Positions 8,901-17,863 of a stretch of 51,908 bases of DNA are shown piece after piece. Numbering within the stretch: position 1 is the first letter of the stretch; every line of letters begins with the position of its first letter. The notes below the pieces were generated by a model, which was given only the letters and a program-made list of their open reading frames with translations, was not told the DNA's origin and ran no database searches. The DNA lies in NCBI GenBank assembly GCA_021822985.1, contig JAKAPZ010000004.1:1-51908 (forward strand), read 5' to 3'. Both the position numbers and the translations under genes were made by a program. Source of the DNA: Thermoplasmata archaeon. Its GTDB lineage: Archaea > Thermoplasmatota > Thermoplasmata > Thermoplasmatales > Thermoplasmataceae.

Positions 8901-9131
8901 TTTAATTTTTGAGCAGTGTTCGATTGAATCTGCACGTGCATTTGCAAAAAACATGTGAGATTCTGCCACATTTTGCATTTAATGCATGCATGAAGAGAAA
9001 TGTTCTGCAGAGATGCATGAACCTGTAAAAATACATATTAAGCGATGTTTCCTGAAGGAATTGTTTCATTTATGACCCGGCGGGGCAAAGAACACGGAAT
9101 ACGTATTTAACGAAATTTCATACTTGAATAG
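8901..9131. other. Intergenic spacer psmB-CBS gene
   Basis: No ORF or RNA is recognised. The stretch has short palindromes (GCACGTGC near 8932, ATGCATGCAT near 8982) of unknown meaning. Confidence 0.4.
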
Positions 9132-9140
9132 ATTATTAAT
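9132..9140 (+). promoter_or_regulatory. TATA box of CBS-domain gene
   Basis: ATTATTAAT lies 22-30 nt before the ATG at 9162, the spacing of a leaderless Thermoplasmatales promoter. Confidence 0.5.
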
Positions 9141-9161
9141 ACAGTTTTAGCATATTGAATT

Positions 9162-9584
9162 ATGGTCCTCACGGCAGAAGATATAATGAAACCGCTTCCT
9201 GCTTTCATTTCAGGAGATACCACTGTGGAGAACGCAACTAAGATGATGGCAGAGGGAAAACGCGGATACATACTTGTTAGTGAAAACGGGACTCTTAAGG
9301 GGATTGTCACAGAGTGGGATTTCATACAGAAGGTTCTCGCCAAAAATGTGAATCCAAAAGAAATGAAGGTGTCTGAAATAATGTCCACCGATATTATCAG
9401 CGTCACTCCCGAAACCCCAACCAGAAAACTCACATTCATTATGACCCAGAAGGGAGTCAGGAGAATGCTCGTCGGAACTGGCGGAAGGTACGTTGGCATA
9501 ATAACCTCAAGGGACATAATCAGCATATTCAACGACTATGCAGAGGTTGTGGAAAACATAGCTGCAAAATACGGCATCATCTGA
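9162..9584 (+). CDS. Two-CBS-domain protein
   Basis: A 140-residue protein made of two tandem CBS motifs (Bateman module): residues ~8-62 (DIMKPLPAFISGDTTVENA, GIVTEWDFIQKVL) and ~70-127 (VSEIMSTDIISVTPETP, GIITSRDIISIF). Such modules bind adenosyl ligands such as AMP, ATP or SAM and act as energy sensors. Here there is no attached enzyme domain, so the partner is unknown. It stands alone with its own TATA box. A T-rich tract (TTTTTCTTTTTC) follows the stop and probably terminates transcription. Confidence 0.9.
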   Translation: MVLTAEDIMKPLPAFISGDTTVENATKMMAEGKRGYILVSENGTLKGIVTEWDFIQKVLAKNVNPKEMKVSEIMSTDIISVTPETPTRKLTFIMTQKGVRRMLVGTGGRYVGIITSRDIISIFNDYAEVVENIAAKYGII

Positions 9585-9715
9585 TTTTTCTTTTTCAATT
9601 CGGAAGGGGCCCCTCAAAGGTGAAGTTTGATAGTAATGACTATGATTTCCGAATCGGGTCTGTTTTCACCTGTCATAGATTTTAAAATAAATTCTCCCCT
9701 TTGCGGAATTATGAC

Positions 9716-10441
9716 TCACGGGTTTAGCAGGAACTGATTCATCAGATCGGACACTTTCTTTGGATGAGATCTGAATGGGACATGTTCTCCCCCTTTTATG
9801 AGCTCAAACCTGCAGTCTTTTATTCTTTTCGAAAATTCCTTCCCGAATTCCGGATCAAGGATATAATCCTCCTCGCCCCACAATATGAACACAGGAAAAT
9901 CTATCCTGTCTATGGCATCCTGGCTGATCTGGAAATCCTCCGGTTTTGATGACTGCACCATTTCATAAAGAATCTTTGAATAATTTTCGTTTTCCCTCGT
10001 AAATTCTGTAAACAGGTTTCCCAAACCTTCAGCAAATCTCCCATCGGAAATAGGAACCACGCCTGCAGGATCAATCAATATGGCTTTTTCAGGCTTTCTG
10101 TACAATGAGAGTTCCATTGAAATCCACCCGCCCATTGAACTCCCGGCCAAAAAGTATTCATGGATTCCGAGATGATCCATCAATTCCACTATTGCTTTGC
10201 ACTGGAATTTGATCATATCACCTATGCCTCCCGGGGATGCATGCATATCTGGGATCGGAGACTCTCCGTGGCCAAAGAGATCTATGCAGATTATCTCAAA
10301 GGATGGATCGAGAATTTTCACAACCTCTTCCCATATTTCCGATGAAGCTGTAAATCCATGTATCAGGATCAGTTTTTTTGTTCCCGGCCTGTGCAGATAG
10401 GAGATCTTTCCTCCAGAACTTTGAAAGAATAGCCTGTTCAT
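9716..10441 (-). CDS. Alpha/beta hydrolase
   Basis: A 241-residue alpha/beta-hydrolase-fold protein. I use the ATG at 10441 (MNRLFFQSSGGK) because it is about 25 nt from an A/T-rich CTTATTTATGG element; the track used an upstream TTG. The oxyanion HGFTAS is near residue 30, the nucleophile elbow GSSMGGW near 105, the acid in WGEEDYILDPEF near 200, and the catalytic His in GGEHVPFRS near 225, so the triad looks complete. It resembles the MenH/BphD and esterase groups. The substrate cannot be read from the sequence and no pathway neighbours help. Confidence 0.88.
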   Translation of the reverse strand: MNRLFFQSSGGKISYLHRPGTKKLILIHGFTASSEIWEEVVKILDPSFEIICIDLFGHGESPIPDMHASPGGIGDMIKFQCKAIVELMDHLGIHEYFLAGSSMGGWISMELSLYRKPEKAILIDPAGVVPISDGRFAEGLGNLFTEFTRENENYSKILYEMVQSSKPEDFQISQDAIDRIDFPVFILWGEEDYILDPEFGKEFSKRIKDCRFELIKGGEHVPFRSHPKKVSDLMNQFLLNP

Positions 10442-10663
10442 TTTTGGCAATTTTAAACCCCATAAATAAGGATTTTGCTTTCACTGTGCTTCACAGCTGA
10501 AACTCATGATTGTTACGGGTGGCACACATACTTTTATTGAATCCGGAAATCGGTGATTTCAGGGCATTGGTTGTCATTATGCATTGGTATATATAAAAAA
10601 ACTCTCTTTAGCCTATATATTATATGTACGCAAATATTAAAAGAAGAGGAAACATAATGTTGC

Positions 10664-11983
10664 ATGTTCAAAGAATTGGACGAAAGCAAAGTCAGGAGAA
10701 TACACCTCAAAATAACGGCACTTTCCTCTGGCGGAAACTTTCTCGATGGGTACGATCTTGCAATTATCTCTGTGGCCATTCTTCTGCTTACGCCCGAATT
10801 TTCCCTTACTTCAGGTGAGCAGACACTTCTGCTTGGCTCAACCCTTATTGGAATGGTATTCGGGGGAATCATTGGAGGGCATCTTGCTGACAGGGGAGGA
10901 AGGAAACTTCTGTATATGTGGGACATGCTTTTCTTTATTGTCTTTACCATACTCACAGCCTTATCAACCTCACTCACGGAAATACTTGTTTTCAGGCTGC
11001 TTCTCGGTGTCGCCATAGGTGCGGACTATGCCATTAGCCCCACAATTATTTCAGAATATTCCCCCGCAAAACAGAGGGGAAAACTTCTCACCATAAATGG
11101 AGTTTCATGGTTTGTCGGTGCTGCCTTTTCATATCTTGCAGGCTATTTCCTTTCCCCGTTTGGTGATATAGGATGGAGGCTGATGTTTCTTGCAGGCATC
11201 ATACCTGCAATCATAGTTCTTGCACTCCGTACTTCAATACCGGAATCACCTCGCTGGCTCATGAAACAGGGAAAAACGGAGGAGGCAATGAAGTCTCTGG
11301 AGACTGTTGTAGGCTCACAGGCGACCGTTGAAAAAATAAAGCATGAAAAGCCGCACATACGGGAACTCTTCAGGGGCAGATACCTGAGTGCCATACTTTT
11401 CGTATTCACATTCTGGTTCATTCTTGATGCAGTTACTTATGCACTGGCCCTTGAGGGGCCCTCAATCCTTCAGCTGAGCTTTGGCCTGAGTTCAGCACAG
11501 GCATCCGGAACCGCTTCAGTGATTGCCATGCTTGCTATTATTGGTGCAGTTATGACTTTCTTTGCCATCGATGTTGCGGGCAGGCGTAAAGTCACAATGT
11601 TCGGATTTATTGGAATGATAGTGACACTTTTGTTGGGGGCCTTTTCCCTGATCTATTTCAAGAGTCTCATTGCGATCATTCTCATCTTTGTGCTTTTCGA
11701 GATAAGCGAGGAGTTTGGCCCGGGAATCACAAGTTCAATCTATCCACAGGAACTCTTTCCCACCAGCATAAGGGCCACTGCTCAGGGGCTTGGAACAACA
11801 GTAAGCAGGATAGGTGCCCTGGTGGGAATATTCTCATTCTCTTTCCTGGCAGATGTTTATGGATATGGAGTCGGATTACTCTACCTTGCAGTTCTTTCCC
11901 TGATCGGAATATTAGCAACAATAGTCTACAAAGTTGAACCTATGGGTAAATCTCTGGAAGAAGTGTCGAATGACACTTCCTGA
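10664..11983 (+). CDS. MFS transporter, sugar/metabolite:H+ symporter type
   Basis: A 439-residue membrane protein with about twelve hydrophobic spans in two halves. The loop 2-3 signature GHLADRGGRKLLY is near residue 75, the post-TM4 region has SEYSPAKQRGKLL, and the second half carries the matching VAGRRKV motif and SSIYPQELFPTSIRATAQG. These are typical of the sugar porter and aromatic/organic-acid symporter branches. It starts with MFKELDESK after an A+T-rich promoter region. The GDPD gene follows in convergent orientation with two bases between the stops. The substrate is not predictable; uptake of sugars or organic acids from acidic medium is plausible. Confidence 0.9.
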   Translation: MFKELDESKVRRIHLKITALSSGGNFLDGYDLAIISVAILLLTPEFSLTSGEQTLLLGSTLIGMVFGGIIGGHLADRGGRKLLYMWDMLFFIVFTILTALSTSLTEILVFRLLLGVAIGADYAISPTIISEYSPAKQRGKLLTINGVSWFVGAAFSYLAGYFLSPFGDIGWRLMFLAGIIPAIIVLALRTSIPESPRWLMKQGKTEEAMKSLETVVGSQATVEKIKHEKPHIRELFRGRYLSAILFVFTFWFILDAVTYALALEGPSILQLSFGLSSAQASGTASVIAMLAIIGAVMTFFAIDVAGRRKVTMFGFIGMIVTLLLGAFSLIYFKSLIAIILIFVLFEISEEFGPGITSSIYPQELFPTSIRATAQGLGTTVSRIGALVGIFSFSFLADVYGYGVGLLYLAVLSLIGILATIVYKVEPMGKSLEEVSNDTS

Positions 11984-11985
11984 TT

Positions 11986-12684
11986 TCATCTTCCCAGAAG
12001 TTTGAGGACAGTGTCAGGCCTGTCCGATGCTATTGCATCCACGCCAAGATCAATCAACTTTTTTATTTCATCAGCTGTGTTGGGAGTCCATACGCTGATC
12101 TTGATTCCTCCGGCGTGGCACTGATCAATGAAATCTCTGTCCAATCCTTCATAGTACATGGACAGGGTATCGGACTTGCAGGCTACAGCAATCGATACGG
12201 GATCCACAGGCAACCCTGCAAGAAGGGCCCCTGTTTCCAGATTGGGAATGAGTTTCTTCAAAGCCAGGATTGCCCTGTGATCAAAACAGATGATTATTAT
12301 TCTCTTCAGAAGTTCTGGGTTTGACTGTAAAAGTTTTACAATTTCAACTACAGTTTCAGAGGCCTTGATCTCCACTACCAGGGTTATTTTCAGTTCGTCT
12401 ATGACCTCCTGCAGTGTTGGAATGGTTTCTCCACCGTTCAGCCTTATGCCCTTGATCTCCTCAAGGGTCAAATCCGATATGTTTTTCTCAATTCCTGCCA
12501 CCCTCTTGAGATCTGGATCATGCATGATCACAAGTTTGCCGTCCCTTGTCAGGTGCACATCGCACTCTATTGCGTCAACGCCGAGTTTCTCAGCATTCCT
12601 AAAAGCTGTGAGAGTATTCTCGAAAAAAAGTTCGGCCCCTCCGCGATGAGCTATTACAAAAATATCCTTCTTCCCTTCTGTCAT
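11986..12684 (-). CDS. Glycerophosphodiester phosphodiesterase
   Basis: A 232-residue GDPD-family TIM barrel that hydrolyses glycerophosphodiesters to glycerol phosphate and an alcohol. The motif AHRGGAELFFENT at residues 10-22 and IECDVHLTRDGKLVIMHD contain the usual metal and catalytic ligands (His, Arg, Glu, Asn, Glu, Asp, His). VEIKA and VWTPN complete the barrel. The start MTEGKKD was chosen because a TATA-like AATTATAAATCC lies ~30 nt upstream; the longer track ORF reads through it. In archaea the natural substrates are probably headgroup products of ether lipids or imported diesters. Confidence 0.92.
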   Translation of the reverse strand: MTEGKKDIFVIAHRGGAELFFENTLTAFRNAEKLGVDAIECDVHLTRDGKLVIMHDPDLKRVAGIEKNISDLTLEEIKGIRLNGGETIPTLQEVIDELKITLVVEIKASETVVEIVKLLQSNPELLKRIIIICFDHRAILALKKLIPNLETGALLAGLPVDPVSIAVACKSDTLSMYYEGLDRDFIDQCHAGGIKISVWTPNTADEIKKLIDLGVDAIASDRPDTVLKLLGR

Positions 12685-12799
12685 TTTCACTCGAAGTTTA
12701 AGTGTTTCAGGATTTATAATTTTTCCCACTTTTTAATAATGGGATATTTCAGGAAAATAAGAAATTTAGAGTTGTTTTGAGTTAAATAACCATGTGATA

Positions 12800-13420
12800 T
12801 CACATCAGGATGTGCCTGTAGAGTTCTATGAGATCCTGGACATCTCCCCTGCAGTATCTCAGGAAAGAATCTCTGGAATTTTTCCATGTCCACACTATGG
12901 CATCCCCCTTGGACATGCCGGGAATTTCAATTTCATCCTTGCTTCTAAGAAGATTTAGTCCGGAATACTCTGGAGCATTCACAACCTTCTTCAGGCTCCT
13001 GATCCTGTATTCCCCGCTTAGAGTTGCGCCATGCAGTGCACATACATACATCATATCCAGCATATATGATGTGCCAAAATAGTACTTCATGGGCCAGAAC
13101 TTGTCACCAAAGGACATGTTCACAGTATTCATGCTTATGAGTGGAATATCATAGGAAGTGTGGTTGTATCCGATTATGACCTGTGGCTTGTATTCATCCA
13201 TCATGACAGAGAGTTTTCCTATGAGGTCTATCTGATCATCATGATCATAATTTCCCGTGAAAATTTCCGTATAGCCATCTGTGGTGGCCATGGATATGGC
13301 AATTATCCTTTCATTCTGCAGAAAACCTCTGGTTATCCATGTCTCAAGATCCAGTGCCATAATTCTTGTGCATCCTGAAACCATGGATTTTATTCTCTGA
13401 AGTTCTGAACCATAGTTCAT
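12800..13420 (-). CDS. Predicted DEDDy 3'-5' exonuclease, PolB-exonuclease-like
   Basis: A 206-residue RNase H-fold nuclease. ExoI is ALDLETW (DxE) near residue 25, ExoII is IIGYNHTSYDIPLI near 84, and ExoIII is RYCRGDVQDLI (YxxxD) near 192, so all four acidic residues and the tyrosine of a DEDDy enzyme are visible. It matches the stand-alone exonuclease group related to the proofreading domain of family B DNA polymerases. No polymerase domain is present. The gene shares a 39-bp intergenic region with the divergent unknown gene at 13460, hinting at co-expression. A DNA repair role is likely but unproven. Confidence 0.85.
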   Translation of the reverse strand: MNYGSELQRIKSMVSGCTRIMALDLETWITRGFLQNERIIAISMATTDGYTEIFTGNYDHDDQIDLIGKLSVMMDEYKPQVIIGYNHTSYDIPLISMNTVNMSFGDKFWPMKYYFGTSYMLDMMYVCALHGATLSGEYRIRSLKKVVNAPEYSGLNLLRSKDEIEIPGMSKGDAIVWTWKNSRDSFLRYCRGDVQDLIELYRHILM

Positions 13421-13459
13421 GATTACTAAATGTAATATGTTATATGAGAATATTCACCT
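13421..13459. promoter_or_regulatory. 39-bp divergent promoter region
   Basis: The whole gap between two divergent start codons is 39 bp, containing ACATTTAGTAATC and ATATGTTATATGAG. TATA elements for both directions (roughly 13432-13447) must overlap, each 20-30 nt from its own leaderless start. Opposing initiation could be mutually exclusive. Confidence 0.5.
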
Positions 13460-13843
13460 ATGAAAGTGTCAAGAAGAGAGTATAATGAAAGTGGGGTTGA
13501 TCTTCACAAGCTTGCTTCCACTGTGGAGAGATTCTTCATCGAAGAGGGATTTGTTGTGAAAGTTGCAGAGAACCATGCCGTTGCAGTTATACAGGCAAGG
13601 AAAGGGGGAATCTTCAGGACACTTCTGGAAATGGACAGGGGCCTGACGGTCGTGATTGAAATCAAGAATAAATCAGTCCATATCAGCATGGGAGTTGCAA
13701 AGATCATGGAAAATATTGACTTGAATCAGGTTATCCATGCGCAAGATTCAATTTTTATAAAAATTCCGGAGGCCCTGTGGGCCTATGAGACGGAACATCA
13801 CCTGTGGAACTACATGGAGATGTTCATGGAACTTGGATACTGA
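13460..13843 (+). CDS. Conserved-looking protein of unknown function
   Basis: A 127-residue soluble protein beginning MKVSRREYNESGVD. The sequence alternates helices and strands (LASTVERFFIEEGFVVKVAE, GLTVVIEIKNKSVHISMGVA) and ends in an aromatic-rich segment (ALWAYETEHHLWNYMEMFMEL). No cysteines or catalytic signatures are apparent. It resembles in general form the small alpha/beta proteins found across Thermoplasmatales, but I cannot name a family. Coding is supported by the codon pattern, a TATA element at the right distance and tight packing against purC (six bases between convergent stops). It is divergent from the exonuclease. Confidence 0.75.
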   Translation: MKVSRREYNESGVDLHKLASTVERFFIEEGFVVKVAENHAVAVIQARKGGIFRTLLEMDRGLTVVIEIKNKSVHISMGVAKIMENIDLNQVIHAQDSIFIKIPEALWAYETEHHLWNYMEMFMELGY

Positions 13844-13849
13844 GAAAAT

Positions 13850-14737
13850 TTACCATTTTTTCCCGGTTATTCTCTCATACATTTTTCTGTAAAGATCAGA
13901 AACCTGCAGAACCATTTTATCAGGAAGTGCAGTTATATCAGGCTCCTTGAGATTCTTCTCCCTTGCAGAATAAAGTTGATCATGATATCCGATTTCCCTG
14001 TAATACTGCCTGACCATTTCCTTGGAGAGTTCCACTATATTTCCGTTTCTGTATTCTGATTCCTCCCAGAACCTGTCCTCGTCAGCGGTTCCAAAAGTGT
14101 CCACCACGCATATTTCCCTCTCAAGTCCCATGGCAAGCTCCTTTTTGCCATCTGCATGAATCAGCCCCCTCTTCCCGACTTCGGACTGAATTCTCCTGTC
14201 AATGCGCAGGATCAGTTCCTTTATCTCCATGACCTCATATCTGTCGAGCCCGCCGATGCTCATGGCCTCTTCCATATCAAGGGGCCTGTCTGTTTTTTCG
14301 AACTTTGTGGTCATTTCGAAGTATGGATCCTCAAGCATCTGCCCATGTTCAGGCATTTTGCTGAATCCCAGTTCCCTGTAATCGACCTTTCCGCTTTTGA
14401 TCCTGTCCATGAAGCTCCCTGCAACATAATATCTCATCACGAACTCAAGCGGTACCAGATAGTCGATCATGAATTTTGAACCGCTGTTCTCGAATATCCT
14501 GAATTTTTTCACGACCATCTCATTTTTTCCCTTTTCCTCTATGAAATGATTTGCTATCCCCATTTCATTGAGAGTCCTGAACCAGAAGGAAGAGGTTCTG
14601 CAGATGGAGGCCCCCTTGTCGGGAATCATGACAGGAATGATCTTGTCAAAAACGGATATCCTGTCTGAAAATTTGAACAGAAGTGAATCGCCGTTATCAT
14701 ACACATCCTTTACTTTTCCGGTTCTGATGAGATTCAT
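13850..14737 (-). CDS. purC: SAICAR synthetase
   Basis: A 295-residue phosphoribosylaminoimidazole-succinocarboxamide synthase, the purine step joining aspartate to CAIR with ATP. Visible family blocks are RTGKVKDVYDNGD at the N terminus, IPDKGASICRTSSFWF, EFVMRYYVAGSFMDR, GLIHADGKKELAMG and VDTFGTADEDRFW. The length is at the long end for archaea because of a C-terminal helix tail. It has its own TATA (AATTTATACTCG) about 25 nt upstream of the ATG. purA, another purine gene, lies 3 kb away on the other strand beyond the decayed transposase. Confidence 0.95.
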   Translation of the reverse strand: MNLIRTGKVKDVYDNGDSLLFKFSDRISVFDKIIPVMIPDKGASICRTSSFWFRTLNEMGIANHFIEEKGKNEMVVKKFRIFENSGSKFMIDYLVPLEFVMRYYVAGSFMDRIKSGKVDYRELGFSKMPEHGQMLEDPYFEMTTKFEKTDRPLDMEEAMSIGGLDRYEVMEIKELILRIDRRIQSEVGKRGLIHADGKKELAMGLEREICVVDTFGTADEDRFWEESEYRNGNIVELSKEMVRQYYREIGYHDQLYSAREKNLKEPDITALPDKMVLQVSDLYRKMYERITGKKW

Positions 14738-14839
14738 ATTTCAACATAGAACGAGTATAAATTAACATTTCTGTGCATTAATTATTATCTTAAATACATA
14801 ATTAGTAAGGTTCTAATATTGAAATGAAATTACTCAACA

Positions 14840-15775
14840 ATGATCGATCTGTATAATCCACAATATGAGGGACTTTATCTTGCCCTTATAACTTCATACC
14901 TCCTTGGAATTATACATGGAGTCACGCCGGATGAACATACATGGCCCATAACATTCTCATATTCGGTGGGAAGCTACAGCATGAAGGGAGGATTCAGGTC
15001 AGGTCTCGTATTCTCCACGGGATTCACGCTCCAGAGGGCATTCCTTTCAGAAATTGCATATCTTTCCCTTGCAGGCATATTCATGACTGCGGCTGCATTC
15101 GGAATAACATATATTGCAGTGGGTGCAGCAATGGCTGCGGCAGGCATATACATATATTTCAGGAAGACAAATTTCCACATACACATAATTTCCCATTATA
15201 TGGAGAAACTTGCGGGAATTCATCAGAAACACCCTGAACAGGAGCATATGGAGAATATACACAAGGTTAACCCTGTAATGCATGACATGAAGCCCATACC
15301 TGCAAAAATGGCATTCGTCCATGGACTCATTGCCGGTTTTGGGTTTGGTGCCTTTGCACTCATAATATATACTGTGCTGGCCCCTTCCATGCCTAACGCA
15401 TATATTGCATTCCTTCCGGGCCTTCTTTTCGGACTGGGGACCATGACCATGCAGGTGATTTTTGGGGTTGCCTTTGGTGCGTGGATGGGTAGGAAGAAGT
15501 ATCTCACAAAGGAGAACATTGAATTTGTCGCAAGATCCATCAGCAGGAACACGCTTCTCTATGGCGGAATTGCCTTTATCATATCAGGCATGATCATACT
15601 CATATTCCCCCAGATACTGAACATGGCCATAATCACCCCCATCTACGTTCACAATCTTCATGGGCTGGGAATTGGATTCTTCATCGTGATATTTGCAGTT
15701 CTGATAGTGGGATTTGGTTCATACTTCAGCGCAATGAGGAAAGTTCTTTCTTCCGGGAATGATAACATATCCTGA
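14840..15775 (+). CDS. NicO-like membrane protein, putative nickel/cobalt or other metal transporter
   Basis: A 311-residue protein with about seven hydrophobic spans. The first helix contains LGIIHGVTPDEHTWP, which resembles the H-x4-DH signature of nickel/cobalt permeases of the NicO/RcnA group but in a DEH form. The middle loop is rich in histidine (HIHIISHYMEKLAGIHQKH), as in RcnA-type proteins, consistent with metal binding. A second conserved-looking patch is FVHGLIAGFGFGAFALI. UreH/SAP-type or TauE-like transporters are alternatives with similar topology. No metalloenzyme genes adjoin it. The metal and direction of transport are unknown. Confidence 0.65.
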   Translation: MIDLYNPQYEGLYLALITSYLLGIIHGVTPDEHTWPITFSYSVGSYSMKGGFRSGLVFSTGFTLQRAFLSEIAYLSLAGIFMTAAAFGITYIAVGAAMAAAGIYIYFRKTNFHIHIISHYMEKLAGIHQKHPEQEHMENIHKVNPVMHDMKPIPAKMAFVHGLIAGFGFGAFALIIYTVLAPSMPNAYIAFLPGLLFGLGTMTMQVIFGVAFGAWMGRKKYLTKENIEFVARSISRNTLLYGGIAFIISGMIILIFPQILNMAIITPIYVHNLHGLGIGFFIVIFAVLIVGFGSYFSAMRKVLSSGNDNIS

Positions 15776-16058
15776 CATTTCAGACACTCAACATGTAAAA
15801 TAACCCTGCATTGTCTGCTTTTGAATGCTTTGAAAAGACTGTAAAATTTAACTAAGTATGTTTCAATAATTATGATGGAGAGAAATAACAAATGTTTAAG
15901 TACATTTGAGATACTCCACACTTAAGTAAAAGTGTTGACATTCATAGATAGTTTAGGTTTTGTTGTGATCTGTATGAGATCGATGACAATCATAACAGAG
16001 ATCGTAAAATAACTATTGCGTGTATGTGCAAGTTATTTGTGAAGGTGATGAGTGAAAA

Positions 16059-16364
16059 ATGACAGTTGAATTTAATAATACAGATGATCGAGATTCAAAT
16101 GGCAATGTAAAATTTAAAGATAAAGAACAACCATTTCAAAATTCCGATAATCCAATCATTGATCGAAGGAAATCTAGGTTACATAATAAGTTACGCACAA
16201 AAACTGAGGAATTCCAATGCCGTTCTTGCAAGCACAAAATTGTTAAGCTAAATACTGAAAGATTGAGGATAAAATTTCTGCATAAAAGTGAAAATGGTAG
16301 GTTGTCAAAAAAGTGCCATGTGCATGAATGCAATTGCAATATACCGTCAATCAGTTACACATAA
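16059..16364 (+). CDS. Small Cys/His-rich protein, putative zinc-binding
   Basis: A 101-residue ORF preceded by a clear GAAGGTGATGAG ribosome-binding region and a TATA-like GTAAAATAAC further upstream. The N-terminal half is polar and probably disordered. The C-terminal half has CRSCKHKI and KKCHVHECNCN, spaced like a zinc ribbon or treble clef. Base composition is more A+T-rich than the housekeeping genes, and it sits in a gene-poor stretch next to a decayed insertion sequence, so recent acquisition is possible. The 283 bases before it (15776-16058) hold no other gene I can support. Function unknown; a DNA- or RNA-binding regulator is conceivable. Confidence 0.5.
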   Translation: MTVEFNNTDDRDSNGNVKFKDKEQPFQNSDNPIIDRRKSRLHNKLRTKTEEFQCRSCKHKIVKLNTERLRIKFLHKSENGRLSKKCHVHECNCNIPSISYT

Positions 16365-16762
16365 GGATTAAGAAATGTGAACTAACTATGGAAAAGACAA
16401 TAAGGAAGGTGTGAAACGCTAGAAAATGACCACTTTGCATGTTCCATAAAATTTATCGTATAGCGTATTGATGAGATTCTTGATGTCAATCCCACCGTAA
16501 GGTTGATCATTCTTCTCAATGGCAATACATTGGCAGTTCCTTAGAATCCCTTTCAGTCAGTATGAATACTGCGTTTAACCTAATACACTATTCTTGGTAG
16601 AACATATTATCCACTTTGTTGGGAAAAAATTTTTTACAGTTTGCATTGAACTTCAACGAGTTTGTTTGGTTTTCACTCATAAACAACAATAAATTCTATT
16701 GGTTTTTACATTCAATAGAGGATTTCTAAAAACTTCCCTACAGAACACAGTAACATTTATTC
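16365..16762. other. Gene-poor stretch with possible coding remnant
   Basis: No intact gene. On the minus strand, 16419-16554 gives a 41-codon stretch that reads like protein (IEKNDQPYGGIDIKNLINTL) but has no start and is closed on both sides. It may be debris of a mobile gene. The remainder is A+T-rich and without recognised signals. Confidence 0.35.
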
Positions 16763-17616
16763 ATGAAACACGCATGTTACGGTATGAGTGGCCTGTTTGA
16801 TCATGCTCTTAAAGAAAAATACAATAGCATGAAGATTAATGACCCATTGCCATTCATCAGGAGTGCCATTGACTGGGATTCTTTCACACCATTGCTGAAG
16901 GATCTGTACCACAATGATACAGATAATGGAGGAAGGCCAAACATTCCCGTGAAAACCATGGTAAAGGTATTGTTTTTGCAGAGCATGTACAACATGGTGG
17001 ATGAACAGGCGGAAACACTCATCCGGGATCGCATATCATTCATGAATTTTCTCGATTATCCGGATCAGTTGCCTGATGCAAGAACTATATGGCACTGTTC
17101 AGGGAAAGACTCTCGAAGACGGGAAGGGATCGTATAATATGGAACGAATTGCAAAGACCGATGGAATCTAAAGGGATCAATGTGAAAAAAGGATCAGCGC
17201 AGGATGCTACATTCATCACTTCAGATCCCGGACATGAGAAACATGCAGAGAAGAGAGAGGAAGGCAAAACAAGAAGATCAAAGGACGGAACATTCGCGAA
17301 GAAGAACAACAGGACATATTTTGGGCATGATCCAAAAGGCATCAATGATACCATGGATCGAAGGGTAAGGAATCATGATCTGTCCGTTGAATCAGTCAGG
17401 AGAATCATAAGAATTTCACGAAAGAGATCCCTGGTGGAATATCCATGTGCCATAATGAAAAGAATAATTTCATTTTTCACATGTCATGAACACTCTTGGA
17501 AGAGGTGTGAGGGTGAAGTTCATGTTTGCATGTTTCGCATACAACATGCATGCACTGAAAATCATACAAGGACAGCGTTAGCTATGAAAATTCACAGTGA
17601 AAATGGAAGGAAATAA
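16763..17616 (+). pseudogene. Decayed IS5-like transposase
   Basis: The first frame (16763-17137) carries the N-terminal helical domain of IS5-group transposases (PVKTMVKVLFLQSMYNMVDEQ, FMNFLDYPDQLPDARTIW). Near 17090 the homology jumps to another frame (LFRERLSKTGRDRIIW). In that frame the text passes from the central TFAKKNNRTYFGHD block to a C-terminal-type block (MDRRVRNHDLSVESVRRI, RSLVEYPCAIMKR) with no catalytic DDE core between them, so an internal deletion is likely. Near 17465 it shifts again, with HFSHVMNTLGRGVRVKFMF continuing in a third frame. At least two frameshifts and a deletion make it non-functional. Bases 17617-17863 contain no supported gene. Confidence 0.85.
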
Positions 17617-17863
17617 CAATAAAGATAGCAGTCATGGTTAATGCTTCAGTGTTATTTCATTGAATTAATGGGTTTTGTGCCGATATTCTCACAGATCGTT
17701 GGCATTCGGGTAGAAAATAGAAACCCTCAATAAACACCGTATCCAGATATTAGTCTTTTATGATAATAAATCCATAAATCAATGAAAGAATCTTGTTAAA
17801 CATGCTGAGAGTGTGCAATTCTGGAAGATAATTAATACAAGTAGGAAATATCATGAAGTTCCT

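Noticed and set aside
8901-9131. Palindromes GCACGTGC and ATGCATGCAT between psmB and the CBS gene as operators
   Set aside because: Short, self-complementary by simple alternation, and not positioned at either core promoter.
16744-17653. Imperfect inverted repeat (GAACACAGTAACATTT versus complement of TTAATGCTTCAGTGTT) as ends of the IS5-like element
   Set aside because: Only about 12 of 16 positions match in A+T-rich DNA, so it could be chance; no target duplication seen.
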